Program-made: the position numbers and the translations under genes
Assembly: GCF_030413595.1 (NCBI RefSeq)
Contig: NZ_CP129238.1
Coordinates: 1,612,001 to 1,676,000, forward strand
Origin: Planococcus liqunii
GTDB lineage: Bacteria > Bacillota > Bacilli > Bacillales_A > Planococcaceae
Direction of reading: 5' to 3'
DNA: 64,000 bases
Shown: positions 20,233-30,705 of the stretch, piece after piece
How the letters are laid out: the number at the start of each line of letters is the position of its first letter
Position numbering within the stretch: position 1 is the stretch's first letter
Notes under the pieces: model-generated
Told to the model about the DNA's origin: nothing
Seen by the model: only the letters and a program-made list of their open reading frames with translations
Database searches by the model: none

Positions 20233-22353
20233 ATGAGAAAAAAAGCGGAACAACTTTACGAAAAAGCAGGATATAAAATGATGTCCGCCATTTTGATAGT
20301 GGCAATCGGAGCCGTCATGTATGCGTTTTTATACAGTTCACTGCAAACTGACAAGTATTCCATCGAACTTTTTCAGCTGTCAGAAGAGCCGATTCGTTCG
20401 GCGAAAACGGTAGTCGATCCCTTCAAGACGGAACGGGAACGGGAACGGGCAGCTTCGGAAGTGCAGCCCAGTTACCAGTACAATGAAGAAATCGCTGCCA
20501 ATCAGGCAGCGGTAGTTGATTCGCTGTTTGGATATATTCTGGAAGCTAAAAACTTGCCGGATAATAAAGACGGCAAACCGGTTAAAACTGAACAGATGGT
20601 TGAATCGCTGCAGGAAAATATCCGTCTGATGGAAACGAGCGATAACGGCCTGAAACTGACCGATGACATGCTTCGTGCCTTGCTGGTGCTGCCGCAGGGC
20701 AAACTGGAGGAAGTGCAGCAATTCTTAACGGGAATTGTTTTGGATACATTGGAACACCCAATCCGTGAAGGCGAAGTGGGGGCTTTCCGCAACGCAGCGG
20801 AGCAGGAAATACGGAAAGAAACAAAAATACCCGCGTCGATCCTGCAGGCTGCAGTAATGATCGGCCGCGCGAGCATTATTCCTAATGAAGTAGTCAATGA
20901 GGAATTGACGAACGCACAGATTGAACAGGCCAGAGCCAGCGTGGAGCCGACGCGCATTCTGCAAGGGCAGGTTTTGGTTCAGGAGGGGCAAGTCGTGGAC
21001 CGCGAAGTATACCGCCAGCTGGAACTTGCCGGCATGACGGAAGACCAGCAGGATTACAAGCCGCTTTTTGGGTTGCTGCTGTTTGTCTTGATTGCTGTGG
21101 CGGTTCTGGCGGTCATGATCCGCCAAACCGATACGACCGAGCAGAAAAAAATTACGGCTCTTCTAGTAGTCGTTTCCGTGCTTGGACTTTCGATGGCCAT
21201 AATGGAAATCATCCATGTGGTGAGCGGCAATTTTGATGTCGTCATCGCTTTCCTGTTTCCGACTGCGCTGGCAGGAATGATTGCCAGAATGCTGCTTAAT
21301 GAACGGATTGCAGTCTGCGTGACGTTTCTTACAGGGGCATTGGGGGGTATGTTGTTGCAAGAAGGCAGCGCCATGATCCGGATGGATCTTGCTCTTTATA
21401 TTATATTTGGCGGCTTGATTGGCGTCTATTTGATCCAGCAGGACGACCGGCGCACCCGCTTGCTCCAGACGAGCCTTGCGGTGGCGATTGTGAATGGTTT
21501 ATACGTTGGTTTTTATCTGCTTATTGGCCAAAGCCAATACGATTGGACCGAAATCGGCTTTTATTTTTCAGCGGCTGTCATCTCGGGCTTGTTGTCCGGT
21601 GCGCTGACGATCGGCTTATTGCCGTTTTTTGAATCGGCTTTCGGCTTGCTGTCGACGATGAAACTGATTGAGTTGTCCAATCCGAACCATCCTTTATTGA
21701 AGAAAATTCTGACTGAAACGCCCGGTACTTATCACCACAGCGTCATGGTCGCCAATCTGGCGGACGCTTCCTGTGAAGCGATTGGCGCAAACGGGCTGCT
21801 TGCCCGCGTTGGCTGCTACTACCACGATATTGGAAAGACAAAGCATCCGCATTTCTTCATTGAAAACCAGATGCATATGCGCAATCCCCATGATTCGCTG
21901 CCGCCGGAAACGAGCAGCCGCATCATTTTGGAGCACGGCGCGTACGGTGCAGAATTGCTGAAAAAGCACAAGATGCCAAAAGAAATCGTCGACGTGGCGG
22001 CCCAGCACCACGGCACCAGTTTGCTGAAATTCTTCTACCATAAAGCGAGAGAACAAAATCCGGAAGTGGACGAAGCGATGTACCGCTACAGCGGACCGAA
22101 GCCGCAGACAAAAGAAACTGCCATCATTTCAGTGGCAGACAGTGTGGAAGCAGCCGTGAGGTCGATGAAAGAACCGACATCAGAAAAAATAAAAAATTTG
22201 GTCGATGCAATTGTAGAGGATAAACTGAAAGATGGGCAATTCGAAGAATGCGATTTAACGATGAAAGAACTCAAGACAATCAAGCACATCATGTGCGAGA
22301 CGCTGAATGGCATTTTCCATTCGCGCATTGAGTATCCAAAAGAACCCACATGA
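20233..22353 (+). CDS. pgpH: Cyclic-di-AMP phosphodiesterase PgpH (7TM-HD protein)
   Basis: Membrane HD-domain enzyme that hydrolyses c-di-AMP, an essential messenger controlling potassium and osmotic balance. The 706-residue protein has one N-terminal transmembrane helix, a large extracellular 7TMR-HDED domain (to about residue 275), seven membrane helices (about 280-475), and a cytosolic HD domain with TYHHSVMVANLADAS, YHDIGKTKHPHFF and QHHGTSLL. ATG 20233 follows a GGGGTG site. It overlaps or abuts ybeY. Confidence 0.95.
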   Translation: MRKKAEQLYEKAGYKMMSAILIVAIGAVMYAFLYSSLQTDKYSIELFQLSEEPIRSAKTVVDPFKTERERERAASEVQPSYQYNEEIAANQAAVVDSLFGYILEAKNLPDNKDGKPVKTEQMVESLQENIRLMETSDNGLKLTDDMLRALLVLPQGKLEEVQQFLTGIVLDTLEHPIREGEVGAFRNAAEQEIRKETKIPASILQAAVMIGRASIIPNEVVNEELTNAQIEQARASVEPTRILQGQVLVQEGQVVDREVYRQLELAGMTEDQQDYKPLFGLLLFVLIAVAVLAVMIRQTDTTEQKKITALLVVVSVLGLSMAIMEIIHVVSGNFDVVIAFLFPTALAGMIARMLLNERIAVCVTFLTGALGGMLLQEGSAMIRMDLALYIIFGGLIGVYLIQQDDRRTRLLQTSLAVAIVNGLYVGFYLLIGQSQYDWTEIGFYFSAAVISGLLSGALTIGLLPFFESAFGLLSTMKLIELSNPNHPLLKKILTETPGTYHHSVMVANLADASCEAIGANGLLARVGCYYHDIGKTKHPHFFIENQMHMRNPHDSLPPETSSRIILEHGAYGAELLKKHKMPKEIVDVAAQHHGTSLLKFFYHKAREQNPEVDEAMYRYSGPKPQTKETAIISVADSVEAAVRSMKEPTSEKIKNLVDAIVEDKLKDGQFEECDLTMKELKTIKHIMCETLNGIFHSRIEYPKEPT

Positions 22354-22367
22354 CTGGAGGAATAGGT

Positions 22368-22850
22368 ATGATGTCGATTGATTTTATGGACGAAACTGAA
22401 AGTTTAGGCGAAAATGAACTGCAATTTGTGGAGAAAATTTTGCAGCATGCGGCTGAAGCTGAAAATATTGGAGCTGCTGAAGTGTCCGTCACTTTTGTGA
22501 CCAATGATGAAATCCAAAATATCAACAAAGAATACCGGGGCAAGGATGCGCCGACCGATGTCATTTCTTTTGCTATGGAAGAACTGGGCGAAGGGGAAGT
22601 CGAAATCGTCGGCTCGATGGAACCGCGTATGCTCGGCGATATCATCATTTCACTCGACCGGACAAAAGAACAGGCGGCGGATTACGGCCATTCATTTGAA
22701 CGGGAATTGGGCTTTTTGGCCGTGCACGGCTTTTTGCACCTGTTGGGCTATGACCACATGACCAAAGAAGACGAAAAGACAATGTTCGCCAAGCAGGAAG
22801 AAATTCTGTCTTCGCTTGGAATAACCCGTGACGGTTATGAAGGCGAGTAG
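22368..22850 (+). CDS. ybeY: Endoribonuclease YbeY (rRNA maturation factor)
   Basis: Single-strand-specific metallo-endoribonuclease involved in 16S rRNA 3' maturation and ribosome quality control. The 160-residue protein has the zinc motif HGFLHLLGYDH near the C-terminus and RGKDAPTDVISF in the middle. The ATG at 22368 lies 7 bases after GGAGGA; the ATG at 22350 overlapping the pgpH stop is upstream of that site. Its 3' end overlaps dgkA. Confidence 0.95.
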   Translation: MMSIDFMDETESLGENELQFVEKILQHAAEAENIGAAEVSVTFVTNDEIQNINKEYRGKDAPTDVISFAMEELGEGEVEIVGSMEPRMLGDIIISLDRTKEQAADYGHSFERELGFLAVHGFLHLLGYDHMTKEDEKTMFAKQEEILSSLGITRDGYEGE

Positions 22851-23190
22851 ATTTTTCAAGTCCTTCAAATTTGCGGTGCAGGGAATTGGGTTTGCATTGA
22901 AGCGGGAACAAAATATGCGGCTTCATATCCTGGCTGCTCTTATTGTCCTGGCAGCCGGTGTTTGGACAGGCCTTTCCAAAAGTGAATGGCTCATCGTCCT
23001 GTTGGTGATCGGCGGCATGCTGGCGCTGGAAATGATGAATTCGGCGATTGAACGGGTCGTCGACTTGGCGTCGCCAGCCATTCACCCGCTGGCAAAAGAA
23101 GCGAAAGACATAGCGGCGGGCGCCGTTTTGGTATTTGCCGCCGCAAGTGCTATAATTGGTTTATTAATCTTTATCCCAAAATGGTTATAA
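22837..23190 (+). CDS. dgkA: Undecaprenol/diacylglycerol kinase family protein
   Basis: Small integral membrane kinase; in Gram-positive bacteria the family phosphorylates undecaprenol to recycle the cell-wall carrier lipid. About 117 residues with three transmembrane helices and the signature GGMLALEMMNSAIERVVDL, followed by HPLAKEAKDIAAGAV. The start is uncertain: ATG 22837 and GTG 22828 are both possible, both overlap the end of ybeY, and neither has a strong ribosome site, which suggests translational coupling. Confidence 0.9.
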   Translation: MKASRFFKSFKFAVQGIGFALKREQNMRLHILAALIVLAAGVWTGLSKSEWLIVLLVIGGMLALEMMNSAIERVVDLASPAIHPLAKEAKDIAAGAVLVFAAASAIIGLLIFIPKWL

Positions 23191-23204
23191 CTTTATAGAG
23201 GTGA

Positions 23205-24522
<1,318 letters not shown>

Positions 24523-24534
24523 GGAGTCGGTTTC

Positions 24535-25329
24535 ATGCTGAATCAATTAGAGGGGATTGTGATCCGGACGCAGGCATACGGCGAGAACAACAAAATCGTC
24601 ACGTTGTTCACCCGTGAAGCAGGAAAAATCACCTGCATGGCAAGAGGCGCGAAAAAGCCTTCGAGCCGCCTGGCAGCCGTCACCCAACAATTTACGCATG
24701 GCAGCTATTCGATTTTTAAAGGCAAAGGCATGGGCACGCTGCAAAGCGGGGATCCGCTGGAGTCGCTCCGGCATATCCGGGAAGACATCATGAAAACAGC
24801 TTACGCCAGCTATATCACCGAGTTGATTGACCGGCTGACCGAACAGGACGAGCCGCAGCCGGCGATATACGATATGTTGTACCAGGCGCTTCATGCAATC
24901 GAAGAAGGCTATGACCCGGAAGCGATTTCGCTGTTCGTTGAATGGAAGATGCTGCCGTCCGCAGGTTTGACGCCGACTTTGCACCAATGTGCAAATTGCG
25001 GCGCCACCGACGGCGAATTCGCATTTTCGTTCGAGGAACTCGGCTTTTTATGCCATCGCTGTTTCCACATTGACCGCTACATCATCCGGTTGAGCCCGGC
25101 GCTCGTCAAGCTGATCCGCACGTTTTATTTTGTGCCGATCGAACGCGTCGGTTCGCTGAAGCTGAAAAAGGAATCGAAGTCGCTGCTGAAGGGAATTGTG
25201 CGGACGATTTACGAAGAACAGGCCGGCATCCGGCTGAAATCGCGCAAATTCCTGGAACAGCTCGAACGGACGCCTGAATTTTTGCCGAAAAAAGAAGAAC
25301 AAGACCCGCAGCAGGATGAAATCACCTGA
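24535..25329 (+). CDS. recO: DNA repair protein RecO
   Basis: Recombination mediator that loads RecA with RecF and RecR. The 264-residue protein starts MLNQLEGIVIRTQAYGENNK with the N-terminal OB fold, and has a four-cysteine zinc site CANCG...CHRC near residues 147-180. It has an AAGGAG site and ends in a charged tail. Its 3' end forms one arm of a terminator, which separates it from the oppositely oriented glyS. Confidence 0.95.
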   Translation: MLNQLEGIVIRTQAYGENNKIVTLFTREAGKITCMARGAKKPSSRLAAVTQQFTHGSYSIFKGKGMGTLQSGDPLESLRHIREDIMKTAYASYITELIDRLTEQDEPQPAIYDMLYQALHAIEEGYDPEAISLFVEWKMLPSAGLTPTLHQCANCGATDGEFAFSFEELGFLCHRCFHIDRYIIRLSPALVKLIRTFYFVPIERVGSLKLKKESKSLLKGIVRTIYEEQAGIRLKSRKFLEQLERTPEFLPKKEEQDPQQDEIT

Positions 25330-25343
25330 GCGGGTCTTTTTTT
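25303..25343 (+). terminator. Terminator of the pgpH-recO cluster
   Basis: GACCCGC (25303-25309, inside recO) pairs with GCGGGTC (25330-25336), followed by seven T. Confidence 0.8.
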
Positions 25344-25352
25344 GTAGAAAAG

Positions 25353-25471
25353 GTACTGGGAAGCGGGTACTGTCGGAAAGGCAGGGAATACTATCCGCTT
25401 GAGGCGAAATACTGTCCGGACAGGGGCAAATACTGTCCCAAACCGGCTCCTTACTGGCCGCAGCAAAAGCC
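25353..25471. repeat. Degenerate 21-bp tandem repeat, about five units
   Basis: Five consecutive 21-base units begin at 25367, 25388, 25409, 25430 and 25451, each opening with a variant of ATACTGTCC (GTACTGTCG, ATACTATCC, ATACTGTCC, ATACTGTCC, TTACTGGCC). A partial unit GTACTGGG starts at 25353. Unit 3 holds the palindrome CTGTCCGGACAG. It lies between the recO and glyS terminators, so it is outside both transcription units if these work. Confidence 0.8.
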
Positions 25472-25485
25472 GCCGGTCCCAAGGA

Positions 25486-25521
25486 CAAAAAAATCCGGAG
25501 CATCATGCGGATGCTCCGGAT
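25486..25521 (-). terminator. Terminator of glyS
   Basis: ATCCGGAGCATC / GGATGCTCCGGAT with a 4-base loop and seven T on the minus strand. Confidence 0.9.
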
Positions 25522-25531
25522 CGTTCATCTA

Positions 25532-26908
25532 TTAAAACTCAATGTGTTTAGCGATATAAGCTTGCACTTCGCCGATCGGCATGCGCACTTGCTCCATGGA
25601 ATCGCGGTGGCGCACGGTTACTTGGCCATCTTCCACGGAATCAAAGTCGTAGGTGATGCAGAAAGGAGTACCGATTTCATCCTGGCGGCGGTAGCGTTTG
25701 CCGATGGACTGGGATTCGTCGTAATCCACCATGAAATGCTTCGCCAAATCAGCGAATACTTCCGTTGCGCCTTCAGCCAATTTCTTCGACAATGGCAGAA
25801 CAGCCGCTTTATAAGGCGCTAGCGCCGGATGGAATTTCAAGACGGTGCGTTTGTCGTCATTTTCAAGTTCTTCTTCGTTGTAAGCATCGACAAGGAAGGC
25901 CAGCGTTACACGGTCAGCACCAAGGGAAGGCTCGATGCAATACGGAACATAACGTTCGTTTGTAATCGGATCGATGTAGTTGAAGTCTTCGCCGGAATGT
26001 TCCATATGGCGCTTCAAGTCAAAATCGGTGCGGTCCGCGATGCCCCAGAGCTCGCCCCAGCCGAATGGGAATTTGTATTCGATGTCGACAGTTGCATTGG
26101 AGTAATGGGACAATTCGTCTGCGTCGTGTTCGCGAAGGCGCATATTGTCTTCAGACATATTCAGGTTCAAAAGCCAGTTTTTACAAAAATCGCGCCAGTA
26201 AGCGTACCATTCCAAGTCTTCACCCGGTTTGCAGAAAAATTCAAGTTCCATTTGTTCAAATTCACGCGTACGGAACGTAAAGTTCCCCGGAGTGATTTCG
26301 TTTCGGAAACTTTTGCCGATTTGTGCAATTCCGAACGGGATTTTTTTGCGCATTGAACGCTGGACGTTTTTATAGTTGACGAAAATCCCTTGCGCCGTTT
26401 CCGGACGAAGGAAGATTTCATTTGTAGAAGATTCGGTCACTCCCTGGAAGGTTTTGAACATCAAGTTGAACTGGCGGATGTCGGTGTAATCCTGCGCGCC
26501 GCAAGTTGGGCACTTGATATCATGTTCCTGGATCAACTCAGCCATTCTCTCGAAAGACAGGCCGTCGACGATCATTTCAATGCCTTTTGCATCGAGTGCA
26601 TCTTCGATCAGTTTGTCGGCGCGGTGGCGTGTCTTGCAGCTTTTGCAATCGATCATTGGATCGTTGAAGTTGCCGACGTGTCCGGATGCCACCCAAGTTT
26701 TCGGGTTCATCAAAATTGCCGCGTCAAGGCCGACGTTGTGGACGGATTCCTGGACGAACTTTTTCCACCAAGCTTTTTTGATATTGTTTTTCAGTTCGAC
26801 GCCAAGCGGGCCGTAATCCCATGTATTTGCCAGACCGCCGTAGATCTCAGAGCCCGGGAAAACAAATCCTCTGTGTTTCGCTAACGATACTACATCTTCC
26901 ATTGACAT
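25532..26908 (-). CDS. glyS: Glycyl-tRNA synthetase, single-chain class II type
   Basis: Charges tRNA-Gly with glycine. The 458-residue protein starts [20 protein letters not shown] and has class II motifs including [20 protein letters not shown] (motif 2) and the C-terminal anticodon-binding domain. This is the homodimeric type (as in Staphylococcus), not the glyQ/glyS alpha-beta type that B. subtilis carries at this locus. The start is ATG 26908, 7 bases after GGAGGT; the open frame extends upstream only through the T-box leader. It is transcribed against its neighbours. Confidence 0.97.
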   Translation of the reverse strand: MSMEDVVSLAKHRGFVFPGSEIYGGLANTWDYGPLGVELKNNIKKAWWKKFVQESVHNVGLDAAILMNPKTWVASGHVGNFNDPMIDCKSCKTRHRADKLIEDALDAKGIEMIVDGLSFERMAELIQEHDIKCPTCGAQDYTDIRQFNLMFKTFQGVTESSTNEIFLRPETAQGIFVNYKNVQRSMRKKIPFGIAQIGKSFRNEITPGNFTFRTREFEQMELEFFCKPGEDLEWYAYWRDFCKNWLLNLNMSEDNMRLREHDADELSHYSNATVDIEYKFPFGWGELWGIADRTDFDLKRHMEHSGEDFNYIDPITNERYVPYCIEPSLGADRVTLAFLVDAYNEEELENDDKRTVLKFHPALAPYKAAVLPLSKKLAEGATEVFADLAKHFMVDYDESQSIGKRYRRQDEIGTPFCITYDFDSVEDGQVTVRHRDSMEQVRMPIGEVQAYIAKHIEF

Positions 26909-27132
26909 AAAAATTACCTCCATAAAATAAAAAATCGTACACGTCCCGGACATATAGTCCGAGGACGAGTACGTTATAACCCGCGGTTCCACCCCGATTG
27001 GCTGAATGCTCAGCCCTCTTAAAAGATAATAGCTCCGGAGCGCCTGTTTCCTGTCTGTGCGGGCTTTCACCATCCCCGCTCGCTTTTTGTGACAGTACTG
27101 TATTTCTCCATCATAGCCTGATATTCGATTCG
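26909..27132 (-). promoter_or_regulatory. T-box riboswitch leader of glyS
   Basis: The T-box core GGGGTGGAACCGCGG lies at 26981-26996 on the minus strand. The bulge reads TGGA, fitting a tRNA ending UCCA, as bacterial tRNA-Gly does. A Stem I apical motif GGGGATGGTGAAAGCCC is upstream, and GGC (27044-27042) directly before GCTCCGGAGC is a plausible glycine specifier codon. The terminator CGTCC-T-CGGAC / GTCCG-GGACG with T-run is at 26973-26930. Confidence 0.92.
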
Positions 27133-27138
27133 ATAAGT

Positions 27139-27167
27139 ATTGTACCACGCTAAACTTTTCTTCGCAA
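27139..27167 (-). promoter_or_regulatory. Promoter of the glyS T-box transcript
   Basis: On the minus strand TTGCGA (27167-27162), 17 bases, TACAAT (27144-27139). On the plus strand, a TATAAT at 27185-27190 may serve the divergent ccpN. Confidence 0.7.
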
Positions 27168-27222
27168 TATCGCTTTAATTAGTATATAATAATTAACATT
27201 GAGTATAACATATTTTGAGGCG

Positions 27223-27861
27223 GTGAGTCCGATCGAACTCAATAAACGGCAAGAAGAGATTTTGCGGATTGTCAAAGGCAATGGCCCGATTACGGGTGAG
27301 CAGATTGCAGACCGTCTGCATTTGACAAGAGCGACATTAAGACCCGATTTAGCCATCCTGACGATGGCCGGCTTTTTGGATGCCCGCCCGCGTGTGGGAT
27401 ATTTTTATTCCGGAAAAAAACCGGGGCAGGATATTTCGGATACAATGAACAACATGAAAGTGAAAGATTTCCAATCGATTCCTGTTGTTGTGCGGGAAGA
27501 CGTCAGTGTCTATGATGCCATCAGCCAGATGTTCCTGGACGATGTCGGCACTTTGTTTGTTGTAGACAAAAACTCCCTTTTGACAGGGGTATTGTCGCGC
27601 AAAGACCTGCTCAGAACCAGTCTCGGCAATCAGGATTTGGCTGCCATCCCAGTACATATCATTATGACCCGGATGCCGAACATTACTTATTGCGTGAAAA
27701 ACGAATCGTTGATCCAGGCTGCGCATCGCTTGATCAATCAGCAGATTGACGCATTGCCGGTGGTCGATGAGCAGCCGGAAGGTTTTAAAGTGATTGGCCG
27801 ATTGACAAAAACGAATATTACACGGGCATTTTTATCCTTGTCGGAAAGCCATGAATTGTGA
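27223..27861 (+). CDS. ccpN: Transcriptional repressor CcpN (HTH plus CBS domains)
   Basis: Repressor of gluconeogenic genes (gapB, pckA) during glycolytic growth in B. subtilis. The 212-residue protein has an N-terminal HTH ([20 protein letters not shown]) and two CBS domains that sense nucleotides. The GTG at 27223 gives [14 protein letters not shown], matching the start recalled for B. subtilis CcpN; the GAGG site is only 2 bases away, so the TTG at 27199 cannot be excluded. It is followed by ppsR, its usual partner. Confidence 0.93.
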   Translation: MSPIELNKRQEEILRIVKGNGPITGEQIADRLHLTRATLRPDLAILTMAGFLDARPRVGYFYSGKKPGQDISDTMNNMKVKDFQSIPVVVREDVSVYDAISQMFLDDVGTLFVVDKNSLLTGVLSRKDLLRTSLGNQDLAAIPVHIIMTRMPNITYCVKNESLIQAAHRLINQQIDALPVVDEQPEGFKVIGRLTKTNITRAFLSLSESHEL

Positions 27862-27871
27862 GGTGCATAGT

Positions 27872-28684
27872 ATGAAACAGCTTCGCTTGTTTATCGTCTC
27901 CGATTCCGTCGGAGAAACAGGGGAACTTGTCGCAAAGGCGGCGATCAGCCAGTATTTATATGCGGATCAAAATGCCGTTTTAAAAAGATTTCCATACATT
28001 GATTCGGTGGATCATTTGCAGGAAATCATCAAATTGGCTGCGCAGCAAAATGCCTTTATCGTGTACACCCTGGTGTCTCACGATTTGCGAAGCTATATAA
28101 AAAAAGAAACAATTAAATATAAAGTGACGGCAGTCGATTTGATGGGGCCGTTGATGGACGCATTGGAGAGGGAATTGGGATCGGTGCCGCTGGAAGAAGC
28201 GGGCCTGGTCCGCAAACTTGATGACGATTACTTTAAGAAAGTGGAAGCCATTGAATTTGCAGTGAAGTACGATGACGGCAGAGACCCGCGCGGCATTTTG
28301 ATGGCGGATATCGTCCTAGTCGGCATTTCGCGCACATCCAAAACCCCGCTGTCCCAATACTTGGCGCACAAACGGCTGAAAGTGGCGAACGTGCCGCTGG
28401 TGCCGGAAGTGGATCCTCCGGAAGAACTGTTTAAAGTGGATCCTTCCAAATGCTTCGGCCTGGTCATTTCGCCGGAAAAACTGAATCACATCCGCAAAGA
28501 GCGGCTAATTGCGCTTGGTTTAAGCGATGATGCGAATTACGCCAGAATCAACCGGATCCACGAAGAGATCGCACATTTTGAAAAAGTGGTAGAGCGCATC
28601 GGCTGTGAAGTGGTGGACGTCACCAACCGGGCGGTTGAAGAAACCGCTAACCTGATTTTGAATAAACGAAATAACCGTTTTTGA
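27872..28684 (+). CDS. ppsR: PPDK regulatory protein (kinase/pyrophosphorylase)
   Basis: DUF299/PSRP family enzyme that inactivates pyruvate,phosphate dikinase by ADP-dependent phosphorylation and reactivates it by phosphorolysis; known as YqfL in B. subtilis. The 270-residue protein starts [20 protein letters not shown] and contains the P-loop-like [18 protein letters not shown] 27872 lies 8 bases after GAGGTG; the open frame extends into the end of ccpN. yqxD, which follows in B. subtilis, is missing. Confidence 0.93.
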   Translation: MKQLRLFIVSDSVGETGELVAKAAISQYLYADQNAVLKRFPYIDSVDHLQEIIKLAAQQNAFIVYTLVSHDLRSYIKKETIKYKVTAVDLMGPLMDALERELGSVPLEEAGLVRKLDDDYFKKVEAIEFAVKYDDGRDPRGILMADIVLVGISRTSKTPLSQYLAHKRLKVANVPLVPEVDPPEELFKVDPSKCFGLVISPEKLNHIRKERLIALGLSDDANYARINRIHEEIAHFEKVVERIGCEVVDVTNRAVEETANLILNKRNNRF

Positions 28685-28711
28685 AAAACCACCTGAGAGG
28701 GCGGTTTTTCT
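28683..28711 (+). terminator. Terminator after ppsR
   Basis: GAAAAACCACC / GGGCGGTTTTTC, directly at the ppsR stop. Confidence 0.85.
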
Positions 28712-28744
28712 ATTTTATTTGTGGATTTTTTCACGGAAACGTTT

Positions 28745-28872
28745 TATAATGAAGAATTGTGGATAAATTATATTAAGGTCTATTTATTTGGCTTCATCTT
28801 TTTGCGAAAAGATGAAGGAATTCACCTGAATATCTCGAATACAGTAAGTTAAGAAAAAAAGATGGTGATAGC
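28745..28872 (+). promoter_or_regulatory. dnaG-sigA promoter -10 and folded leader
   Basis: TATAAT lies at 28745-28750, without a clear -35. The leader has a perfect 11-bp hairpin, CTTCATCTTTT (28792-28802) with AAAAGATGAAG (28807-28817). The same left arm could instead pair with AAAAAGATG (28856-28864) next to the dnaG ribosome site, and TCACC (28822-28826) with GGTGA (28864-28868). A regulatory role is speculative. Confidence 0.45.
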
Positions 28873-30675
28873 GTGTCCAATCGAGTTCCTGAAGAAGTGA
28901 TTGAAAAAATCCGGTCAACAACGGATATTGTGGACATAGTCGGAGAATACGTCCAATTAACAAAAAGAGGGCGCAACTGGTTCGGGCTTTGCCCGTTTCA
29001 CGGAGAAAGCACACCGTCATTTTCGGTCACTTCCGATAAGCAGATTTTTCACTGCTTCGGTTGCGGCGCCGGCGGAAACGCCATTACGTTCCTTATGGAT
29101 ATAGAGAATATTACGTTTCAAGAAGCATTAGCCCGTCTGGGAAGCCGGGCGGGAATCGAAGTGGAAGTGAACACGCATGCTTCTGGAGAAGCAGCAACCG
29201 CACCTTCCAAAAGCGACAATCAGTTGATCTTGATGCACGAATTTTCGGCAGACATGTACCATCATATATTGCTCAATACCGAAGAAGGCCAAGCAGCGCT
29301 GGATTACCTGGAAAACAGGGGGTTTACCCGGGAGATGATTGAACGGTACCGCATCGGATGGTCCCTGCCGGAATGGAATTATATGGCGACAGCATTGCAG
29401 CGAAAAGGATACAGTGAAGAAGAATTGATGAACAGCGGACTGGCAATCCAGCGCGAACAGGGCAATGGCTTTTTTGACCGCTTTCGCGGCCGTGTAATGT
29501 TTCCGATTATGAACGAAAGCGGCAAAGTCATTGCCTTTTCAGGACGGATTTTGGAAAATACGAAAACGGAAGCAAAATATATGAACAGCCCGGAATCGCC
29601 GATTTTCCAGAAAAGCCAAGTGCTGTACAACGTCCACCAGGCAAGGAGCGCTATCCGGAAAAATCGGAAAATCATCCTGTTTGAAGGATTCATGGATGTC
29701 ATTGCGGCCGGAAAAGCCGGCGTCGACAATGCTCTTGCGACAATGGGCACTTCGCTGACCCCGCAGCATATCCGTGCAATGAAGCGTTTTGCGCAGGAAA
29801 TCGTCATTTGCTTTGACGGAGATGATGCCGGATGGGAAGCGGCCAAGCGGGCTGCCGTTGCACTCAATGAAGATAAATTCAAAGTGGAAGTTGCTGTTCT
29901 TCCGGGGAAAATGGATCCGGACGATTATGTCCGCGAGCATGGCCAAGACGCATTTCGGGAGCAAGTCATCGGCAAGCCGCACGCGTTTATCGCGTTTGCC
30001 ATGATGCATGCACGCAGGCATAAGAATTTCCAGTACGAAAATGATCTGCTGCAATATGTCCAGGAAGTGCTGCAGCTCTTGGCTGGCCGTTCATCCCCGA
30101 TTGAACGTGATTTGTATATCAAGCAATTGGCTAATGAAACCGGATTGTCAGAAGAAGCAATTTTGCAGCAGTACCGCAAACTGGAGAATCGCTCAATTGA
30201 ACAAAGCCGTCCGGAAAGGGTGGCCAAAACCGCAAAGCGGGAGCCGAAGCGGATCACCTCTTTTCACCGGGCCGAACGGCTGCTGTTCTCGCATGCCTTA
30301 GCCAACCGGGATGTGACGAGGAAGCTCGCTGAAGTTGAATCGGGAATGCCTTTTGTCAGTGAAGAATTCAAAGCGCTGTATGTTCAGCTGCTCGGATTTT
30401 ATGAAGAGTGGGACAAAGCGGATTTCCATAAATTCCTGGAAACGCTCCAGGACGCAGAACTCCGGAAACTGGTCATGGAAACGACGCTTTCCGAACGCGA
30501 TCCGGAGCATGTGGATGAAGAAATAGCGGATTGCATCAAGCATCTTGATAAGCACCGGATAGAGCAGCAGATAAATTTGAAAATCCAGCAATCAAAAGAA
30601 GCGGAAAAACAGCATGATCTACAACGCGCTTTACTTCTTGCGCAAGAAGTGATTGCTTTGCGCAAATCATTGTAA
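28873..30675 (+). CDS. dnaG: DNA primase DnaG
   Basis: Synthesises RNA primers for replication. The 600-residue protein has an N-terminal CHC2 zinc finger (CPFHGESTPSF...FHCFGCGAGG), a Toprim domain with EGFMDVIAAG and CFDGDDAG, and a C-terminal helicase-interacting region. It starts with GTG at 28873 after a modest GGTGAT site. It forms the macromolecular synthesis operon with sigA; rpsU, the third member in some bacteria, lies elsewhere here (16.2 kb). Confidence 0.97.
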   Translation: MSNRVPEEVIEKIRSTTDIVDIVGEYVQLTKRGRNWFGLCPFHGESTPSFSVTSDKQIFHCFGCGAGGNAITFLMDIENITFQEALARLGSRAGIEVEVNTHASGEAATAPSKSDNQLILMHEFSADMYHHILLNTEEGQAALDYLENRGFTREMIERYRIGWSLPEWNYMATALQRKGYSEEELMNSGLAIQREQGNGFFDRFRGRVMFPIMNESGKVIAFSGRILENTKTEAKYMNSPESPIFQKSQVLYNVHQARSAIRKNRKIILFEGFMDVIAAGKAGVDNALATMGTSLTPQHIRAMKRFAQEIVICFDGDDAGWEAAKRAAVALNEDKFKVEVAVLPGKMDPDDYVREHGQDAFREQVIGKPHAFIAFAMMHARRHKNFQYENDLLQYVQEVLQLLAGRSSPIERDLYIKQLANETGLSEEAILQQYRKLENRSIEQSRPERVAKTAKREPKRITSFHRAERLLFSHALANRDVTRKLAEVESGMPFVSEEFKALYVQLLGFYEEWDKADFHKFLETLQDAELRKLVMETTLSERDPEHVDEEIADCIKHLDKHRIEQQINLKIQQSKEAEKQHDLQRALLLAQEVIALRKSL

Positions 30676-30705
30676 GTTTATCCGGTTTTAAAAGGAGGAA
30701 GTCGT

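Noticed and set aside
25367..25471. Possible CRISPR array
   Set aside because: The 21-base units follow each other without unique spacers, and no cas genes are near.
25829..26356. A 175-codon open frame opposite glyS
   Set aside because: Val/Phe-rich shadow frame; the minus-strand synthetase has class II motifs throughout.
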